Assembly (NCBI GenBank): GCA_003240625.1
Contig: QFMX01000010.1
Span: 1 to 64,000, forward strand
Origin: Sphingomonas taxi
Lineage (GTDB): Bacteria; Pseudomonadota; Alphaproteobacteria; Sphingomonadales; Sphingomonadaceae
Length of the DNA stretch: 64,000 nt
Direction of reading: 5' to 3'
Shown: positions 41,552-50,122 of the stretch, piece by piece
How positions within the stretch are numbered: position 1 is the first letter of the stretch
How the letters are laid out: each line of letters starts with the position of its first letter
Translations under genes and position numbers: made by a program
Notes under the pieces: model-generated
Databases searched by the model: none
What the model saw: the letters and a program-made list of their open reading frames with translations, nothing else
Told to the model about the DNA's origin: nothing

Positions 41552-42564
41552 GTGGTGCCCATGACCTGCACCGCGAACCGCTCCATTTCCTCGGCCTGCG
41601 GGCTCATCTGGAGCAGCAGCAGGTGGAGACCGGCCGCCTCATACTCCGCGACACGCTCCTTCAACTGTTCGGGCGTACCGACCAGATTGGGGCGCAGGCC
41701 GCGGTTCGATACGGAGTATTCCTGGATCTTCAACTCGCGTTCGAGTTGCGTGCCCGACAGCCACTGGTCGAAATTCGCATAGCCGGCGGGGAGTTCGGTG
41801 ACGCTGGTGATGCGCTCCAGTTCGCGCTTGGCCTCTGCCTCGCTGTCGCGGACGATCGCGTAGGCGGCCATGCCGTATTGCATCGGCGCGCCACCGGCTG
41901 TTTCGCGCCGCTGCGCCATGTCGGCGATCTTCGGCGCGATCGCGTCGGCGGGGTCGCCGTGCATGACGTAGGCGTCGCACTGCGCGGCGATCATCGCCTT
42001 GGCCTTCTCGCTCTCCCCGCCGGCGTAGACGGTCGGGCGCTTGACGGGTTTGGGCGAGCAGATCGCCTGTTCGGTGGTGTAGAACTGGCCTGCGAAGTCG
42101 AACCGCTCCTGCGTCCATAGTCCGTCGACTACGGTCAGCCACTCCGCCGTCCGCGCGTAGCGATCGTCGTGCTGATCGAACTGGAGTCCGTATTGCTTCG
42201 CCTCGTCCGCCCACCAGGACGACACGACGTTGAGCGCGAGCCGCCCGCCCGAGATCCGGTCGATGTTCGCCGCCGCCTTGGCGAACAGCGCGGGGTGGTG
42301 GAAGTTCGGGCGGACCGCGACCATCAGCTCGATACTGTCGGTCACCGCCGCGAGCGCCGCCGCGGTCGACCACGCATCGAGCGCGGGCTGTTCGATGCCC
42401 TTGATATCGTTGAGGTTCAGCTCGGCGATCAGCGTCAGGTCATAGCCCCAGCGCTCGGCATTTTGCGTCAGTGCCTTGGTGTAGGCCCAGCTCGCCTCCA
42501 TACCCTCGTCGGGGACGTTGCGAAGCCAGCCGCCGAAGACGGGAGTCCAGTAACCGTAGCGCAT
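41548..42564 (-). CDS. LLM-class flavin-dependent monooxygenase (SsuD/SfnG-like)
   Basis: 338-residue bacterial-luciferase-fold FMNH2-dependent monooxygenase. It begins MRYGYWTPVFGGWLRNVPDE. Seen: MVAVRPNFHHPALFAKAAAN, DRISGGRLALNVVSSWWADE and CSPKPVKRPTVYAGGESEKA, all typical of alkanesulfonate/dimethylsulfone monooxygenases. Such enzymes release sulfite or sulfinate from organosulfur compounds. Coupling to metNIQ (4-bp overlap) and to an ATP-grasp gene suggests a sulfur-scavenging operon. Which substrate is not visible. Confidence 0.88.
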   Translation of the reverse strand: MRYGYWTPVFGGWLRNVPDEGMEASWAYTKALTQNAERWGYDLTLIAELNLNDIKGIEQPALDAWSTAAALAAVTDSIELMVAVRPNFHHPALFAKAAANIDRISGGRLALNVVSSWWADEAKQYGLQFDQHDDRYARTAEWLTVVDGLWTQERFDFAGQFYTTEQAICSPKPVKRPTVYAGGESEKAKAMIAAQCDAYVMHGDPADAIAPKIADMAQRRETAGGAPMQYGMAAYAIVRDSEAEAKRELERITSVTELPAGYANFDQWLSGTQLERELKIQEYSVSNRGLRPNLVGTPEQLKERVAEYEAAGLHLLLLQMSPQAEEMERFAVQVMGTT

Positions 42565-43469
42565 CAGCGGGCCTTCTCGATCTGTTCGATAAGGTAATCG
42601 ACGAGGCGGTCGTGCGGATCCGAGCCGAGCACATCGAGCGGCTTGGCGACGAAGTTCGACAGCGCGTTGATGTCGTAGAAGCGCGCGACGCCGTCGCGGT
42701 CGTCGATCATCACCTCGACCCCGCCGACGTCGAGATCGACCGCGCGGGCGATCGCTTCGGCGGCGTCCTTCAAGGTCTGCGAAGGCTCGACCGCGGCCAT
42801 CTTGATGCCCGAGCCTAGGACGACGCAGGCATCTGCCGGGCAGAGATCGAACGCGCCGCCGCCTGCGACTTCGATCGCGTAGAGGAACTTGCGGTCGAGC
42901 GTCTCGATCCGGGTGATCGCGCCGTCGCGGACGGGGACGTATTCCTGGACCAGCAGCACGCCGTCGACGCTGCTCGGCAGCCCGGCGTCGGCGACGGCGG
43001 TGCGCAACTCGTCGAGGCTGTCGAAGCGGATGATGCCCGCGCCCGATCCGCCGATGTTAGCCTTCACGACTAGCGGGAAGCGGAGCGTCTGCGCGGCGGG
43101 GACGACGTCGGCGGCGCGGTGGACGACGCGCGTTTCGGGGATTGCGAGGCCGAGCGAGGCGATCAGTGACAATTGCCGCGCCTTCGAGGCGTCGATCGCG
43201 AGCACGTCGGTGCCGTTGATCACGCGCGCACCGGTGCGGCGCCAGTGATCGAGCATCGCCATCGTGTCGAAGATCGGATGCTCGTCGTTGCGCAGGAAGC
43301 TCGACATCGCGATGCGATTGAAGACGACAGGGGCGGGGGCGCTCCGGTCGGCGGGGTTCCAGAAGCCATCTGGCGTGGCGCGCGAGAAGTCGACGCCGCG
43401 GCGGTCGATGGCGGCGAACAGCGGTTCGAACCAGAGCGGGTGCTCGTAGAGAATGGCGAGATCGGTCAT
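42564..43469 (-). CDS. ATP-grasp (RimK-like) protein
   Basis: About 301 residues. An N-terminal pre-ATP-grasp part (MTDLAILYEHPLWFEPLFAA) is followed by the ATP-grasp fold: ATP-binding FPLVVKANIGGSGAGIIRFD, LLVQEYVPVRDGAITRIETL and VGGVEVMIDDRDGVARFYDI with NALSNFV. It resembles glutamate-ligase/RimK-type enzymes that join a carboxylate to an amine. The substrate is unknown. The stop overlaps the monooxygenase start (ATGA), so it heads the operon. An ATG six codons upstream (43487) is an alternative start. Confidence 0.83.
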   Translation of the reverse strand: MTDLAILYEHPLWFEPLFAAIDRRGVDFSRATPDGFWNPADRSAPAPVVFNRIAMSSFLRNDEHPIFDTMAMLDHWRRTGARVINGTDVLAIDASKARQLSLIASLGLAIPETRVVHRAADVVPAAQTLRFPLVVKANIGGSGAGIIRFDSLDELRTAVADAGLPSSVDGVLLVQEYVPVRDGAITRIETLDRKFLYAIEVAGGGAFDLCPADACVVLGSGIKMAAVEPSQTLKDAAEAIARAVDLDVGGVEVMIDDRDGVARFYDINALSNFVAKPLDVLGSDPHDRLVDYLIEQIEKAR

Positions 43470-43583
43470 CGTGACCCGGATACGCATTGCGCGCGGGCGT
43501 GCAAACCCAAGCAAAACTTTGCCGGGCGCAATATCGTGTCGCGGGGTCGCTGACAGCGGGGCGGCGGCGGGGTAGCGTGGGGG

Positions 43584-44204
43584 ATGATCTCCAGATTCGT
43601 CACGCTCGCTCTTGCCGTTCTCGGCGCCGTTTCCGTCTCGGCGCAGGAGGCTCCGCCGGCGCCGCCGCCCGCTGCTCCGGCGACCGTGTCGATCGTGATG
43701 ACGACGAGCGAGGGGCCGATCACGCTGGCGCTGGAGAAGGAGCGCGCGCCGCTGACAACCGCGAATTTCCTGCGCTATGTCGATGAGAAGCGGCTCGACG
43801 GGGTGACGTTTTATCGGGCGATGAAGTTGGGCGCGGACGCCGGGCTGATCCAGGGCGGACCGCAGGGCGATGCGAAGCGTCTCCTGCCTCCAGTGAAGCA
43901 TGAGCCGACCAGCCAGACCGGGCTGTCTCACGTGGACGCGACGATCTCGATGGCGCGGTTCGCGCCGGGGAGCGCGACGGCGGACTTCTTCATTACGGTC
44001 GGGCCGGTGCTGTCGCTGGATGCTAACCCCACGGGGAGTGGCGACACGGCGGGCTTCGCGGCATTCGGGCATGTCGTCGAGGGGATGGACGTGGTGAAGC
44101 GCATCCTTGCTGCGCCGACTTCGCCGACTGCCGGGGTTGGGGTGATGAAGGGGCAGATGATCGCCGCGCCGGTTAGGATTTTGACGGTGCGTCGGGTGAA
44201 GTAG
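43584..44204 (+). CDS. Secreted cyclophilin-type peptidyl-prolyl cis-trans isomerase
   Basis: 206 residues with a signal peptide (MISRFVTLALAVLGAVSVSA) and a Pro/Ala linker. The cyclophilin domain has GPITLALEKERAPLTTANFL, YVDEKRLDGVTFYRAM, SMARFAPGSATADFFITVGP and FAAFGHVVEGMDVVKRIL. It should help protein folding in the periplasm. It is divergent from the ATP-grasp operon, with about 115 bp between starts. Confidence 0.92.
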   Translation: MISRFVTLALAVLGAVSVSAQEAPPAPPPAAPATVSIVMTTSEGPITLALEKERAPLTTANFLRYVDEKRLDGVTFYRAMKLGADAGLIQGGPQGDAKRLLPPVKHEPTSQTGLSHVDATISMARFAPGSATADFFITVGPVLSLDANPTGSGDTAGFAAFGHVVEGMDVVKRILAAPTSPTAGVGVMKGQMIAAPVRILTVRRVK

Positions 44205-44231
44205 GCCTTAGACCCACGTCGCTGTACCAAA

Positions 44232-44338
44232 ACCACCCCGGCGGAGGCCGGGGCCCAATTGGGAAAGTCTTGATAATGGTGGACTGCGCTTCGTTGATGA
44301 CGTCCCCCAATTGGGCCCCGGCCTTCGCCGGGGTGGTG
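44232..44338. repeat. Palindromic repeat doublet, class D
   Basis: ACCACCCCGGCGGAGGCCGG plus GGCCCAATTGGG and the inverted copy CCCAATTGGGCCCCGGCCTT plus CGCCGGGGTGGT. It lies between the convergent cyclophilin and lipid-kinase genes. Confidence 0.85.
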
Positions 44339-44366
44339 CAGAGCACTAGCGACTTCCCCGGTACTT

Positions 44367-44420
44367 GTTTCCCCGCGAAGGCGGGGACCCAGTCTGGGCT
44401 CCCGCCTTCGCGGGAGAACA
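44367..44420. repeat. Palindromic repeat, class D short form
   Basis: GTTTCCCCGCGAAGGCGGGG plus ACCCAGTCTGGGCTCCCGCC and TTCGCGGGAGAAC. Same short form as at 19196, 52301 and 63347. Confidence 0.85.
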
Positions 44421-44446
44421 AGGAAGAGGGAGCGACCCTCCGCTTC

Positions 44447-45331
44447 TCAGGCCGGTGCCATCACCCGAATGATTCCCGCCGCGACCTTCGCCGTCACCGG
44501 AGTCTTCGCCAGCACTTCGCCATCGATCGAGATCGGCAACGGCGGGATCGTGTTGATCTTCAAGCTCTTCCCCCGGAAGTCGCGCACCTTCTCATGGCGC
44601 GACTCGAGCCGGAACACGCTCGCCACCCAATTTTGGACCAGCCGCCGCTTCACGTGCCCCATCACCGCCTGCACCACGATCTCGCCCGAATCGACTGCCG
44701 CCGCGTCGACCAGTTCGGTGCCGCCATGATACGGTCCGTTCGATATTCGGACCTCGACGACGCGGATCTTCACGGCGGTGGGGCCTTCGCCGACGATCAG
44801 CGTGAACGGCCGGAAGCGGAGATATTGATACGCCGCCCAGCTGAGGTAGCCGACCTTGCCCAGCACTTTCTTGAGTCCGTGCGGCACCGTCGCGGCGATC
44901 TTCGGGCTGATGCCCATCGCGGCGCAGTTCGCGAAGTAATCACCGTCGATCATGCCGAGGTCGATGCGGCGCGGCTTGCCGGTGCGGATCACCTCGACTG
45001 CGCCTTCGATCGTCAATGGTATTCCGAGCGTGCGCGCGAAACTGTTGGCCGTGCCTAGCGGGAGCACGCCGAGGATCACGTCGTGGCCGACCATCAGGTC
45101 GACCAGTCCGCTGACCGTGCCGTCGCCGCCGCCGAGTATGAGCAGGTCGGGTTTCTTTGCGAGTGCCCGCAGCACCGTTGCCTCAAGGTCTTTCGGGTCC
45201 TCGACCGCGTGCGCGTCGACCTCGTAAGGCAGTCCCGACATCGCCGCACAGGCGCGCTTGAACAGCTTCTGCCCTTTGCGCGACTTGGCGTTGACGACGA
45301 GCGCGGCGGAGGTGATCGTATCGTTCGGCAT
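44447..45331 (-). CDS. Diacylglycerol kinase-family lipid kinase
   Basis: 294-residue member of the DagK/YegS family. Seen: ALVVNAKSRKG, the nucleotide-binding LLILGGGDGTVSGLVDLMVG, then ILGVLPLGTANSFARTLGIP, YFANCAAMGISPKIAATVPH and the C-terminal PISIDGEVLAKTP. These enzymes phosphorylate lipids such as diacylglycerol or sphingosine-like bases. In a sphingolipid-containing genus the real substrate is an interesting open point. It is divergent from hemB. Confidence 0.88.
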   Translation of the reverse strand: MPNDTITSAALVVNAKSRKGQKLFKRACAAMSGLPYEVDAHAVEDPKDLEATVLRALAKKPDLLILGGGDGTVSGLVDLMVGHDVILGVLPLGTANSFARTLGIPLTIEGAVEVIRTGKPRRIDLGMIDGDYFANCAAMGISPKIAATVPHGLKKVLGKVGYLSWAAYQYLRFRPFTLIVGEGPTAVKIRVVEVRISNGPYHGGTELVDAAAVDSGEIVVQAVMGHVKRRLVQNWVASVFRLESRHEKVRDFRGKSLKINTIPPLPISIDGEVLAKTPVTAKVAAGIIRVMAPA

Positions 45332-45421
45332 GGGGCCCTCAACGCACGGAATGCGGTTTCGCACCCGTAACGCTCTTGCGTAAAGCTTGATCCGTCGGCG
45401 GTCATCCCGCAAAGCCCGGGC

Positions 45422-46411
45422 ATGACCGCAAGCTATCCCGCGCTTCGCCTCCGTCGCACTCGCGCCTCCGCCTGGAGCCGCCGCCTCCATGCCGAGACCG
45501 TGCTGACTCCCGCCGACCTGATCTGGCCGCTGTTCGTCGCTGAAGGAGAGGGCGTCGAGCAGCCGATCGCCAGCCTGCCTAGCGTGTCGCGCTGGTCGGT
45601 TGACGGCATCGTCGCGCGTGGCCGCGAGGCGCGCGACCTTGGCATCCCGTGCATCGCGCTGTTCCCGTACACGCAGGTCGAACGCCGGACAGAGGATGGG
45701 CGCGAGGCGCTCAACCCCGACAACCTGATGTGCCAGGCGATCCGGGCGCTGAAGGATGCGGTGCCGGAGGTCGGCGTGCTGACCGACGTCGCGCTCGATC
45801 CCTACACGAGCCACGGCCATGACGGTCTGGTCGACGCCGCCGGCTATGTCGTCAACGACACGACCGCCGAGATGCTCGTCGCGCAGGCGCTGAACCAGGC
45901 GAATGCGGGTGCCGACATCATCGCGCCATCGGACATGATGGACGGCCGGATCGGCATGATCCGTAGCGCGCTGGAGGGCGAGTCGCACCACAACGTCCAG
46001 ATCATGTCCTACGCTGCCAAATATGCGAGCGCGTTCTACGGGCCGTTCCGCGACGCGGTCGGTTCGCGCGGGCTGCTGAAGGGCGACAAGAAGACGTACC
46101 AGATGGACAACGCCAACGCCGAGGAAGCCCTTCGCGAGGTCGCGATGGACCTGGCGGAGGGCGCCGACACGGTGATGGTCAAGCCCGGCCTGCCGTATCT
46201 CGACATCATCGTCCGCGTCCGTCAGGCGTTCGAGGTACCGGTGTTCGCGTACCAGGTGTCTGGCGAGTATGCGATGATCGAGCACGCCGTTGCCGCGGGT
46301 GCGGCCGAGCGTGACGTCATGGTGCTGGAGACGCTGATGTCGTTCAAGCGCGCGGGCTGCTCGGGCGTGCTGACGTACCACGCGGCGCATGCGGCCAAAT
46401 TGCTCGGGTGA
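45422..46411 (+). CDS. hemB: Delta-aminolevulinic acid dehydratase (porphobilinogen synthase)
   Basis: Condenses two 5-aminolevulinate molecules to porphobilinogen in heme synthesis. 329 residues. Seen: LIWPLFVAEGEGVEQPIASL, DVALDPYTSHGHDGL, the active-site lysines in QIMSYAAKYASAFYGPFRDA and ADTVMVKPGLPYLDII, and YQVSGEYAMIEHA. The first metal site reads DVALDPYTSHGHDG without the Cys triad, so this is the Mg-type rather than the Zn-type enzyme. Its stop overlaps the start of the GNAT gene. Confidence 0.96.
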   Translation: MTASYPALRLRRTRASAWSRRLHAETVLTPADLIWPLFVAEGEGVEQPIASLPSVSRWSVDGIVARGREARDLGIPCIALFPYTQVERRTEDGREALNPDNLMCQAIRALKDAVPEVGVLTDVALDPYTSHGHDGLVDAAGYVVNDTTAEMLVAQALNQANAGADIIAPSDMMDGRIGMIRSALEGESHHNVQIMSYAAKYASAFYGPFRDAVGSRGLLKGDKKTYQMDNANAEEALREVAMDLAEGADTVMVKPGLPYLDIIVRVRQAFEVPVFAYQVSGEYAMIEHAVAAGAAERDVMVLETLMSFKRAGCSGVLTYHAAHAAKLLG

Positions 46412-46950
46412 TGATCGAGACGGCGCGGCTGATCTTGCGCGGCTGGCGCGACGACGATGCCGCGGCGCATCACGCGATGTGCAGCGATCCGGCGGTGATG
46501 GCGTATCTCGGGCCGGCGCCGTCGCTGGCTGACTCTGCTGCGGTAGTGGTGCGCCAGAACGCGATCCTCGCGGACTATGGCGCCTGCTTCTGGGCGCTCG
46601 AACGGGGGGATACCGGCGCGTTCATCGGCTGGTGCGGGATCAAGCCCGGCCCGATCGGTACGCCGATCGAGGGCGAGCCGGAGATCGGCTGGAGCCTCGT
46701 GCGCGAGCATTGGGGCCAGGGTTACGCGCGGGAAGCGGCTGAGGCGGCGCTCGCCTGGGGCTGGCAGGAGCTGAGTTTGCCGACGGTCTGGGCGATTACC
46801 GTGCCAGCGAACCAGTCGAGCCGCGCGCTCATGGAACGGCTCGGGATGATCCGCGTGGTCGATGGCGATTTCGATCACCCCAAACTTGCCGAAAACGACG
46901 CTCTCCGCCGCCACATTCTCTACCGGATCGACCGTCCCGCCTATGTCTGA
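46411..46950 (+). CDS. GNAT family N-acetyltransferase (RimJ/RimL type)
   Basis: 179-residue acetyltransferase starting MIETARLILRGWRDDDAAAH, typical of the Acetyltransf_3 subgroup. The acetyl-CoA motif is GWSLVREHWGQGYAREAAEA, then ALAWGWQELSLPTVWAITVP with NQSSRALMERLGM. The substrate is unknown. Its ATG overlaps the hemB stop (TGATG). A GTG one codon earlier is possible. The end overlaps the next gene by 8 bp. Confidence 0.88.
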   Translation: MIETARLILRGWRDDDAAAHHAMCSDPAVMAYLGPAPSLADSAAVVVRQNAILADYGACFWALERGDTGAFIGWCGIKPGPIGTPIEGEPEIGWSLVREHWGQGYAREAAEAALAWGWQELSLPTVWAITVPANQSSRALMERLGMIRVVDGDFDHPKLAENDALRRHILYRIDRPAYV

Positions 46951-49165
46951 AAAACCGTTGATGGCGCGCTGGTGCCGGACGATGTTCGTCGCGACGATCC
47001 TGACCGGATCGTTCCTGCTGTTCCTCGTCCAGCCGATGGTGGCCCGGATGGCGTTGCCGCGGCTCGGCGGCGCGCCGGCGGTGTGGAACTCCGCGATGCT
47101 GGTGTACCAGGCGTTGCTACTCGCGGGCTATGCGTACGCGCATTGGCTCGGGCGGGTGCGGCCGCGTGCGCAGGCGGCGATCCACCTCGGCGTGCTGATC
47201 GTCGCGGCGTTGTGGTTGCCGATCGGGCTGGTCGCGATGGCGCCGTCGGCGGAGGCGCAGCCGGCGCTCTGGGTGCCGTGGCTGCTCGGGCTGTCGATCG
47301 GACCGTTGTTCTTCGCGGTCTCCGCGCAGGCGCCGCTGATCCAGCGCTGGTTCAGCGATGCGAGCGGCGGCGGCGATCCGTACGCGCTGTACGCCGCCTC
47401 CAATCTCGGCAGTTTCGCGGGGTTGATCGCGTACCCGCTGCTGGTCGAGCCGCTGATGGCGGTGCACGGGCAGAGCTTGCTGTGGAGCGGCGGGTATCTG
47501 CTGCTGATCGTACTGGTGCTCGCGTGCGCCACACGGCTCCCGAAGACCGCGGCGGTCGATCACGTCGCCGCCACCAGCCCGCCGCCGGGCGCCGGGCGGA
47601 TCGCGCACTGGATCGCGCTCGCGCTCGTGCCCTCGGGGATGATGCTGGCGACATCGACCTATATCTCGACCGATATCGTCGCGATGCCGTTGCTGTGGGT
47701 GATCCCGCTCGGGCTGTATCTGCTGAGCTTCAGCGTGGCGTTCGCGAACGATCGCTGGCTCGCCGACCTGTTGACGCGGATCGCGCCGATCACGATTCTG
47801 CTGTTCGGCGGCATCATCATGGGCGGCATGAACGAGCGCCCGTTCTTCAGCGCCGGCATCGCGCTGGTGCTGCTGTTCATGATCTCGGTCGCGCTGCACA
47901 CCGCGCTGTACCGCAAGCGCCCAGCGCCCGATCGGTTGACCGGTTTCTACCTCGCGATGTCGGCGGGCGGCGCGCTCGGTGGGGTGTTCGCCGCACTGGT
48001 CGCGCCGGTGGTGTTCGACTGGACCTACGAATATCCGCTGCTGATCCTGGCTGCGGGTGCGCTGGTCCCGCAAATGTATCTGTTCGGCCAGTTCCGGAGC
48101 ATCTGGATGGCGAAGGGGCGGACCAAGTGGACCGCGCTCGCAGCGATCACCGTCGTGGTGGCGGTCGTCGCCGGGCTGCGGATCACCGACCCCAGTGGGG
48201 TGTTCGGCGAGAGCCGGCAGGGCCTCGATTTTCTCGTCATCGCGACGCTGGGCTTTGGCGTGATCGGTGCGCGCATGCCCTACATGATCGTGCTGGCCGG
48301 CGCGCTCGTCCTGTTCGGCGGCTATCGCGCGCTCGAACTCTCGATCGATCCGGGCGCGCGGGTACGGAGTTATTTCGGCGTCTACACCGTCCGCGACGAG
48401 CCCGGACCCAATGGCGGTTTGCGCGAGCTCGATCATGGCACGACCGTGCACGGCATCCAGCTGCGCGGTTCTCCCGAGCGCGAGCGGACGCCGACCACTT
48501 ATTATGCGGCTGGCTCGGGTGTCGGGCAGGCGATGCAAGCCGCCCCCGCGCTGTACGGCCCGAGCGCGCGGATCGGCGTTGTCGGGCTCGGGACCGGGAC
48601 GCTGTCGTGTTACGCACGGCCGGGCCAGCGCTGGCGGTTCTACGAGATCGATCCGGCGGTGGTGCGGATCGCGCGCGATACCGGCCAGTTCACCTATCTG
48701 TCGCGGTGCCTGCCGAACCCGGAGATCCGGATGGGCGATGCGCGCGTGGCGCTCGCCCACGATGCGTCGAACAGCCTCGATCTGCTCGCCCTGGATGCGT
48801 TCTCGTCGGATTCGGTGCCGATGCACCTGATGACGCGCGAGGCGTTCGCGACCTATGGCCGGGTGCTGGCGCGCGACGGATTGCTGCTGGTGCATATCTC
48901 CAACCGGTTCATCGACCTGGAACCTGTGATCGCGGCGGCGGCGCGGGAGGGCGGCTGGATCGCGGTCGGGCTGAAATACCGCCCGTCGAGCCTGCTCGTC
49001 GACCGCGCCTCGGCGTCGGACTGGGTGGCGCTGTCGCGTGACCCGCGCGGGATCGCGGCGTTGCGCGCGAAGGATCTGGATTGGACCGCGCTGACGCCGC
49101 GGAAGGGCTTTGCGGCGTGGACCGACGATTACTCGACGATCCTGCCGTTGCTGAAGGGGTTCTGA
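46943..49165 (+). CDS. Fused MFS-like membrane protein / spermidine synthase-like protein
   Basis: 740 residues. The N-terminal part (about 1-460) has many membrane segments, opening LLFLVQPMVARMALPRLGGA with PAVWNSAMLVYQALLLAGYA. This is the family signature of SpeE-fused transporters. The C-terminal part (about 500-740) is a Rossmann methyltransferase/aminopropyltransferase-like domain: GVVGLGTGTLSCYARPGQRW, RFYEIDPAVVRIARD, RMGDARVALAHDASNSLDLL and DAFSSDSVPMHLMTREAF. It probably lacks true polyamine synthase activity. Function of the fusion is unknown. The start overlaps the GNAT gene by 8 bp. Confidence 0.88.
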   Translation: MSEKPLMARWCRTMFVATILTGSFLLFLVQPMVARMALPRLGGAPAVWNSAMLVYQALLLAGYAYAHWLGRVRPRAQAAIHLGVLIVAALWLPIGLVAMAPSAEAQPALWVPWLLGLSIGPLFFAVSAQAPLIQRWFSDASGGGDPYALYAASNLGSFAGLIAYPLLVEPLMAVHGQSLLWSGGYLLLIVLVLACATRLPKTAAVDHVAATSPPPGAGRIAHWIALALVPSGMMLATSTYISTDIVAMPLLWVIPLGLYLLSFSVAFANDRWLADLLTRIAPITILLFGGIIMGGMNERPFFSAGIALVLLFMISVALHTALYRKRPAPDRLTGFYLAMSAGGALGGVFAALVAPVVFDWTYEYPLLILAAGALVPQMYLFGQFRSIWMAKGRTKWTALAAITVVVAVVAGLRITDPSGVFGESRQGLDFLVIATLGFGVIGARMPYMIVLAGALVLFGGYRALELSIDPGARVRSYFGVYTVRDEPGPNGGLRELDHGTTVHGIQLRGSPERERTPTTYYAAGSGVGQAMQAAPALYGPSARIGVVGLGTGTLSCYARPGQRWRFYEIDPAVVRIARDTGQFTYLSRCLPNPEIRMGDARVALAHDASNSLDLLALDAFSSDSVPMHLMTREAFATYGRVLARDGLLLVHISNRFIDLEPVIAAAAREGGWIAVGLKYRPSSLLVDRASASDWVALSRDPRGIAALRAKDLDWTALTPRKGFAAWTDDYSTILPLLKGF

Positions 49166-49172
49166 TCTTCTG

Positions 49173-49294
49173 ATCCTCCCCCGCAAGGGGGAGGTGGCTG
49201 GCACTTGCCAGACGGAGGGGGCGGTAAGCGCAACCATTGCTCCGTGTCCTCCCCCTCCGTCGCTTCGCGCCACCTCCCCCTGGCGGGGGAGGAT
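49173..49294. repeat. Palindromic repeat doublet, class B
   Basis: ATCCTCCCCCGCAAGGGGGA plus GGTGGCTGGCACTTGCCAGA, and an inverted copy ending CACCTCCCCCTGGCGGGGGA. It lies between the fusion gene and a convergent lipoprotein gene. Confidence 0.87.
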
Positions 49295-49307
49295 TAGAAG
49301 GGGGGCG

Positions 49308-49817
49308 TTACGCCGCGGGCATGCTCGCCTGGATGCGGCCGATCGTTTCGCTCTGGCGATCGGTTTCCGCCTGCGCCTTCGCCCGGATCGTAGTCAGCGC
49401 GGGATAATCCGGCTGCAGCTTCGCCGCGCGGTCGGTCGCGAGCGCCTCGATGTCGGTCACCAGCGACGAACTCTGCGCGCGCCAGTCGTCGAGCCCGGCG
49501 AGCCCGGTCTGCGCGGTGATCCACGCATCGCTGCCGACCGCCGCACCGCGCGCCGACCGTGCCAGCGCCTCCGCCTTCGCCGCATCGCGCGTGAAGCCCG
49601 TCGTGATCGCATCGAGCTTGCCCGAGATCGCCGAGATCTCCTTGTCGAGCGCCGGATCGGGTGCCGCGACCGCCGTCTTCATCTCGGGCTCGGCGAACCC
49701 GAGCTTCTCGACCGGGCGCAGACCGAGCGACGGATAGGTGTTCGGATCCTTGCTGCACGCGCCGGTTGCGAGAACCAGCGCGAACGATGCGAAGCGGAGC
49801 GAAAAGGCGTGTTTCAT
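49308..49817 (-). CDS. Hypothetical lipoprotein
   Basis: 169 residues, with a lipobox (FALVLATGACSKD) after a short signal peptide. The mature part is helical, with AISGKLDAITTGFTRDAAKA and LATDRAAKLQPDYPALTTIR, then ETDRQSETIGRIQASMP. No family recognised. The upstream 94 bp lead into the tRNA-Arg genes on the other strand. Confidence 0.78.
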   Translation of the reverse strand: MKHAFSLRFASFALVLATGACSKDPNTYPSLGLRPVEKLGFAEPEMKTAVAAPDPALDKEISAISGKLDAITTGFTRDAAKAEALARSARGAAVGSDAWITAQTGLAGLDDWRAQSSSLVTDIEALATDRAAKLQPDYPALTTIRAKAQAETDRQSETIGRIQASMPAA

Positions 49818-49911
49818 GTCCGCCGCTCTATGCCGGCCGGCGCTCGTGCACAACTTTCTCGCGGCAAACCCTTGCGCCCCCGAAAATGCCTGCTATCAGC
49901 GCCCCTCCAGT

Positions 49912-49988
49912 GCACCCATAGCTCAGCTGGATAGAGCATCAGACTACGAATCTGAGGGTCGGGCGTTCGAATCGCTCTGGGTGCACCA
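49912..49988 (+). tRNA. tRNA-Arg (anticodon ACG), copy 1
   Basis: 77 bases with encoded CCA. The acceptor GCACCCA pairs with TGGGTGC. The anticodon arm is TCAGA-CTACGAA-TCTGA, with anticodon ACG (A34 expected to be deaminated to inosine). The T-arm is GGGCG-TTCGAAT-CGCTC. Confidence 0.96.
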
Positions 49989-50038
49989 GGATTTTCCGCT
50001 TCATAGCGGGCTTGTCGAACCGGACACGGGACGGCGAT

Positions 50039-50115
50039 GCACCCATAGCTCAGCTGGATAGAGCATCAGACTACGAATCTGAGGGTCGGGCGTTCGAATC
50101 GCTCTGGGTGCACCA
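50039..50115 (+). tRNA. tRNA-Arg (anticodon ACG), copy 2
   Basis: Base-for-base identical to the copy at 49912-49988, after a 50-bp spacer that is not itself repeated. Tandem duplication; probably one transcript. Confidence 0.96.
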
Positions 50116-50122
50116 TTCTTCA

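Noticed and set aside
46972..49041. 689-codon frame inside the MFS/spermidine-synthase fusion gene, and the 718-codon antisense frame at 47117-49273
   Set aside because: Both are alternative-frame readings of a recognisable gene, with extreme Arg/Ala content and no domain.
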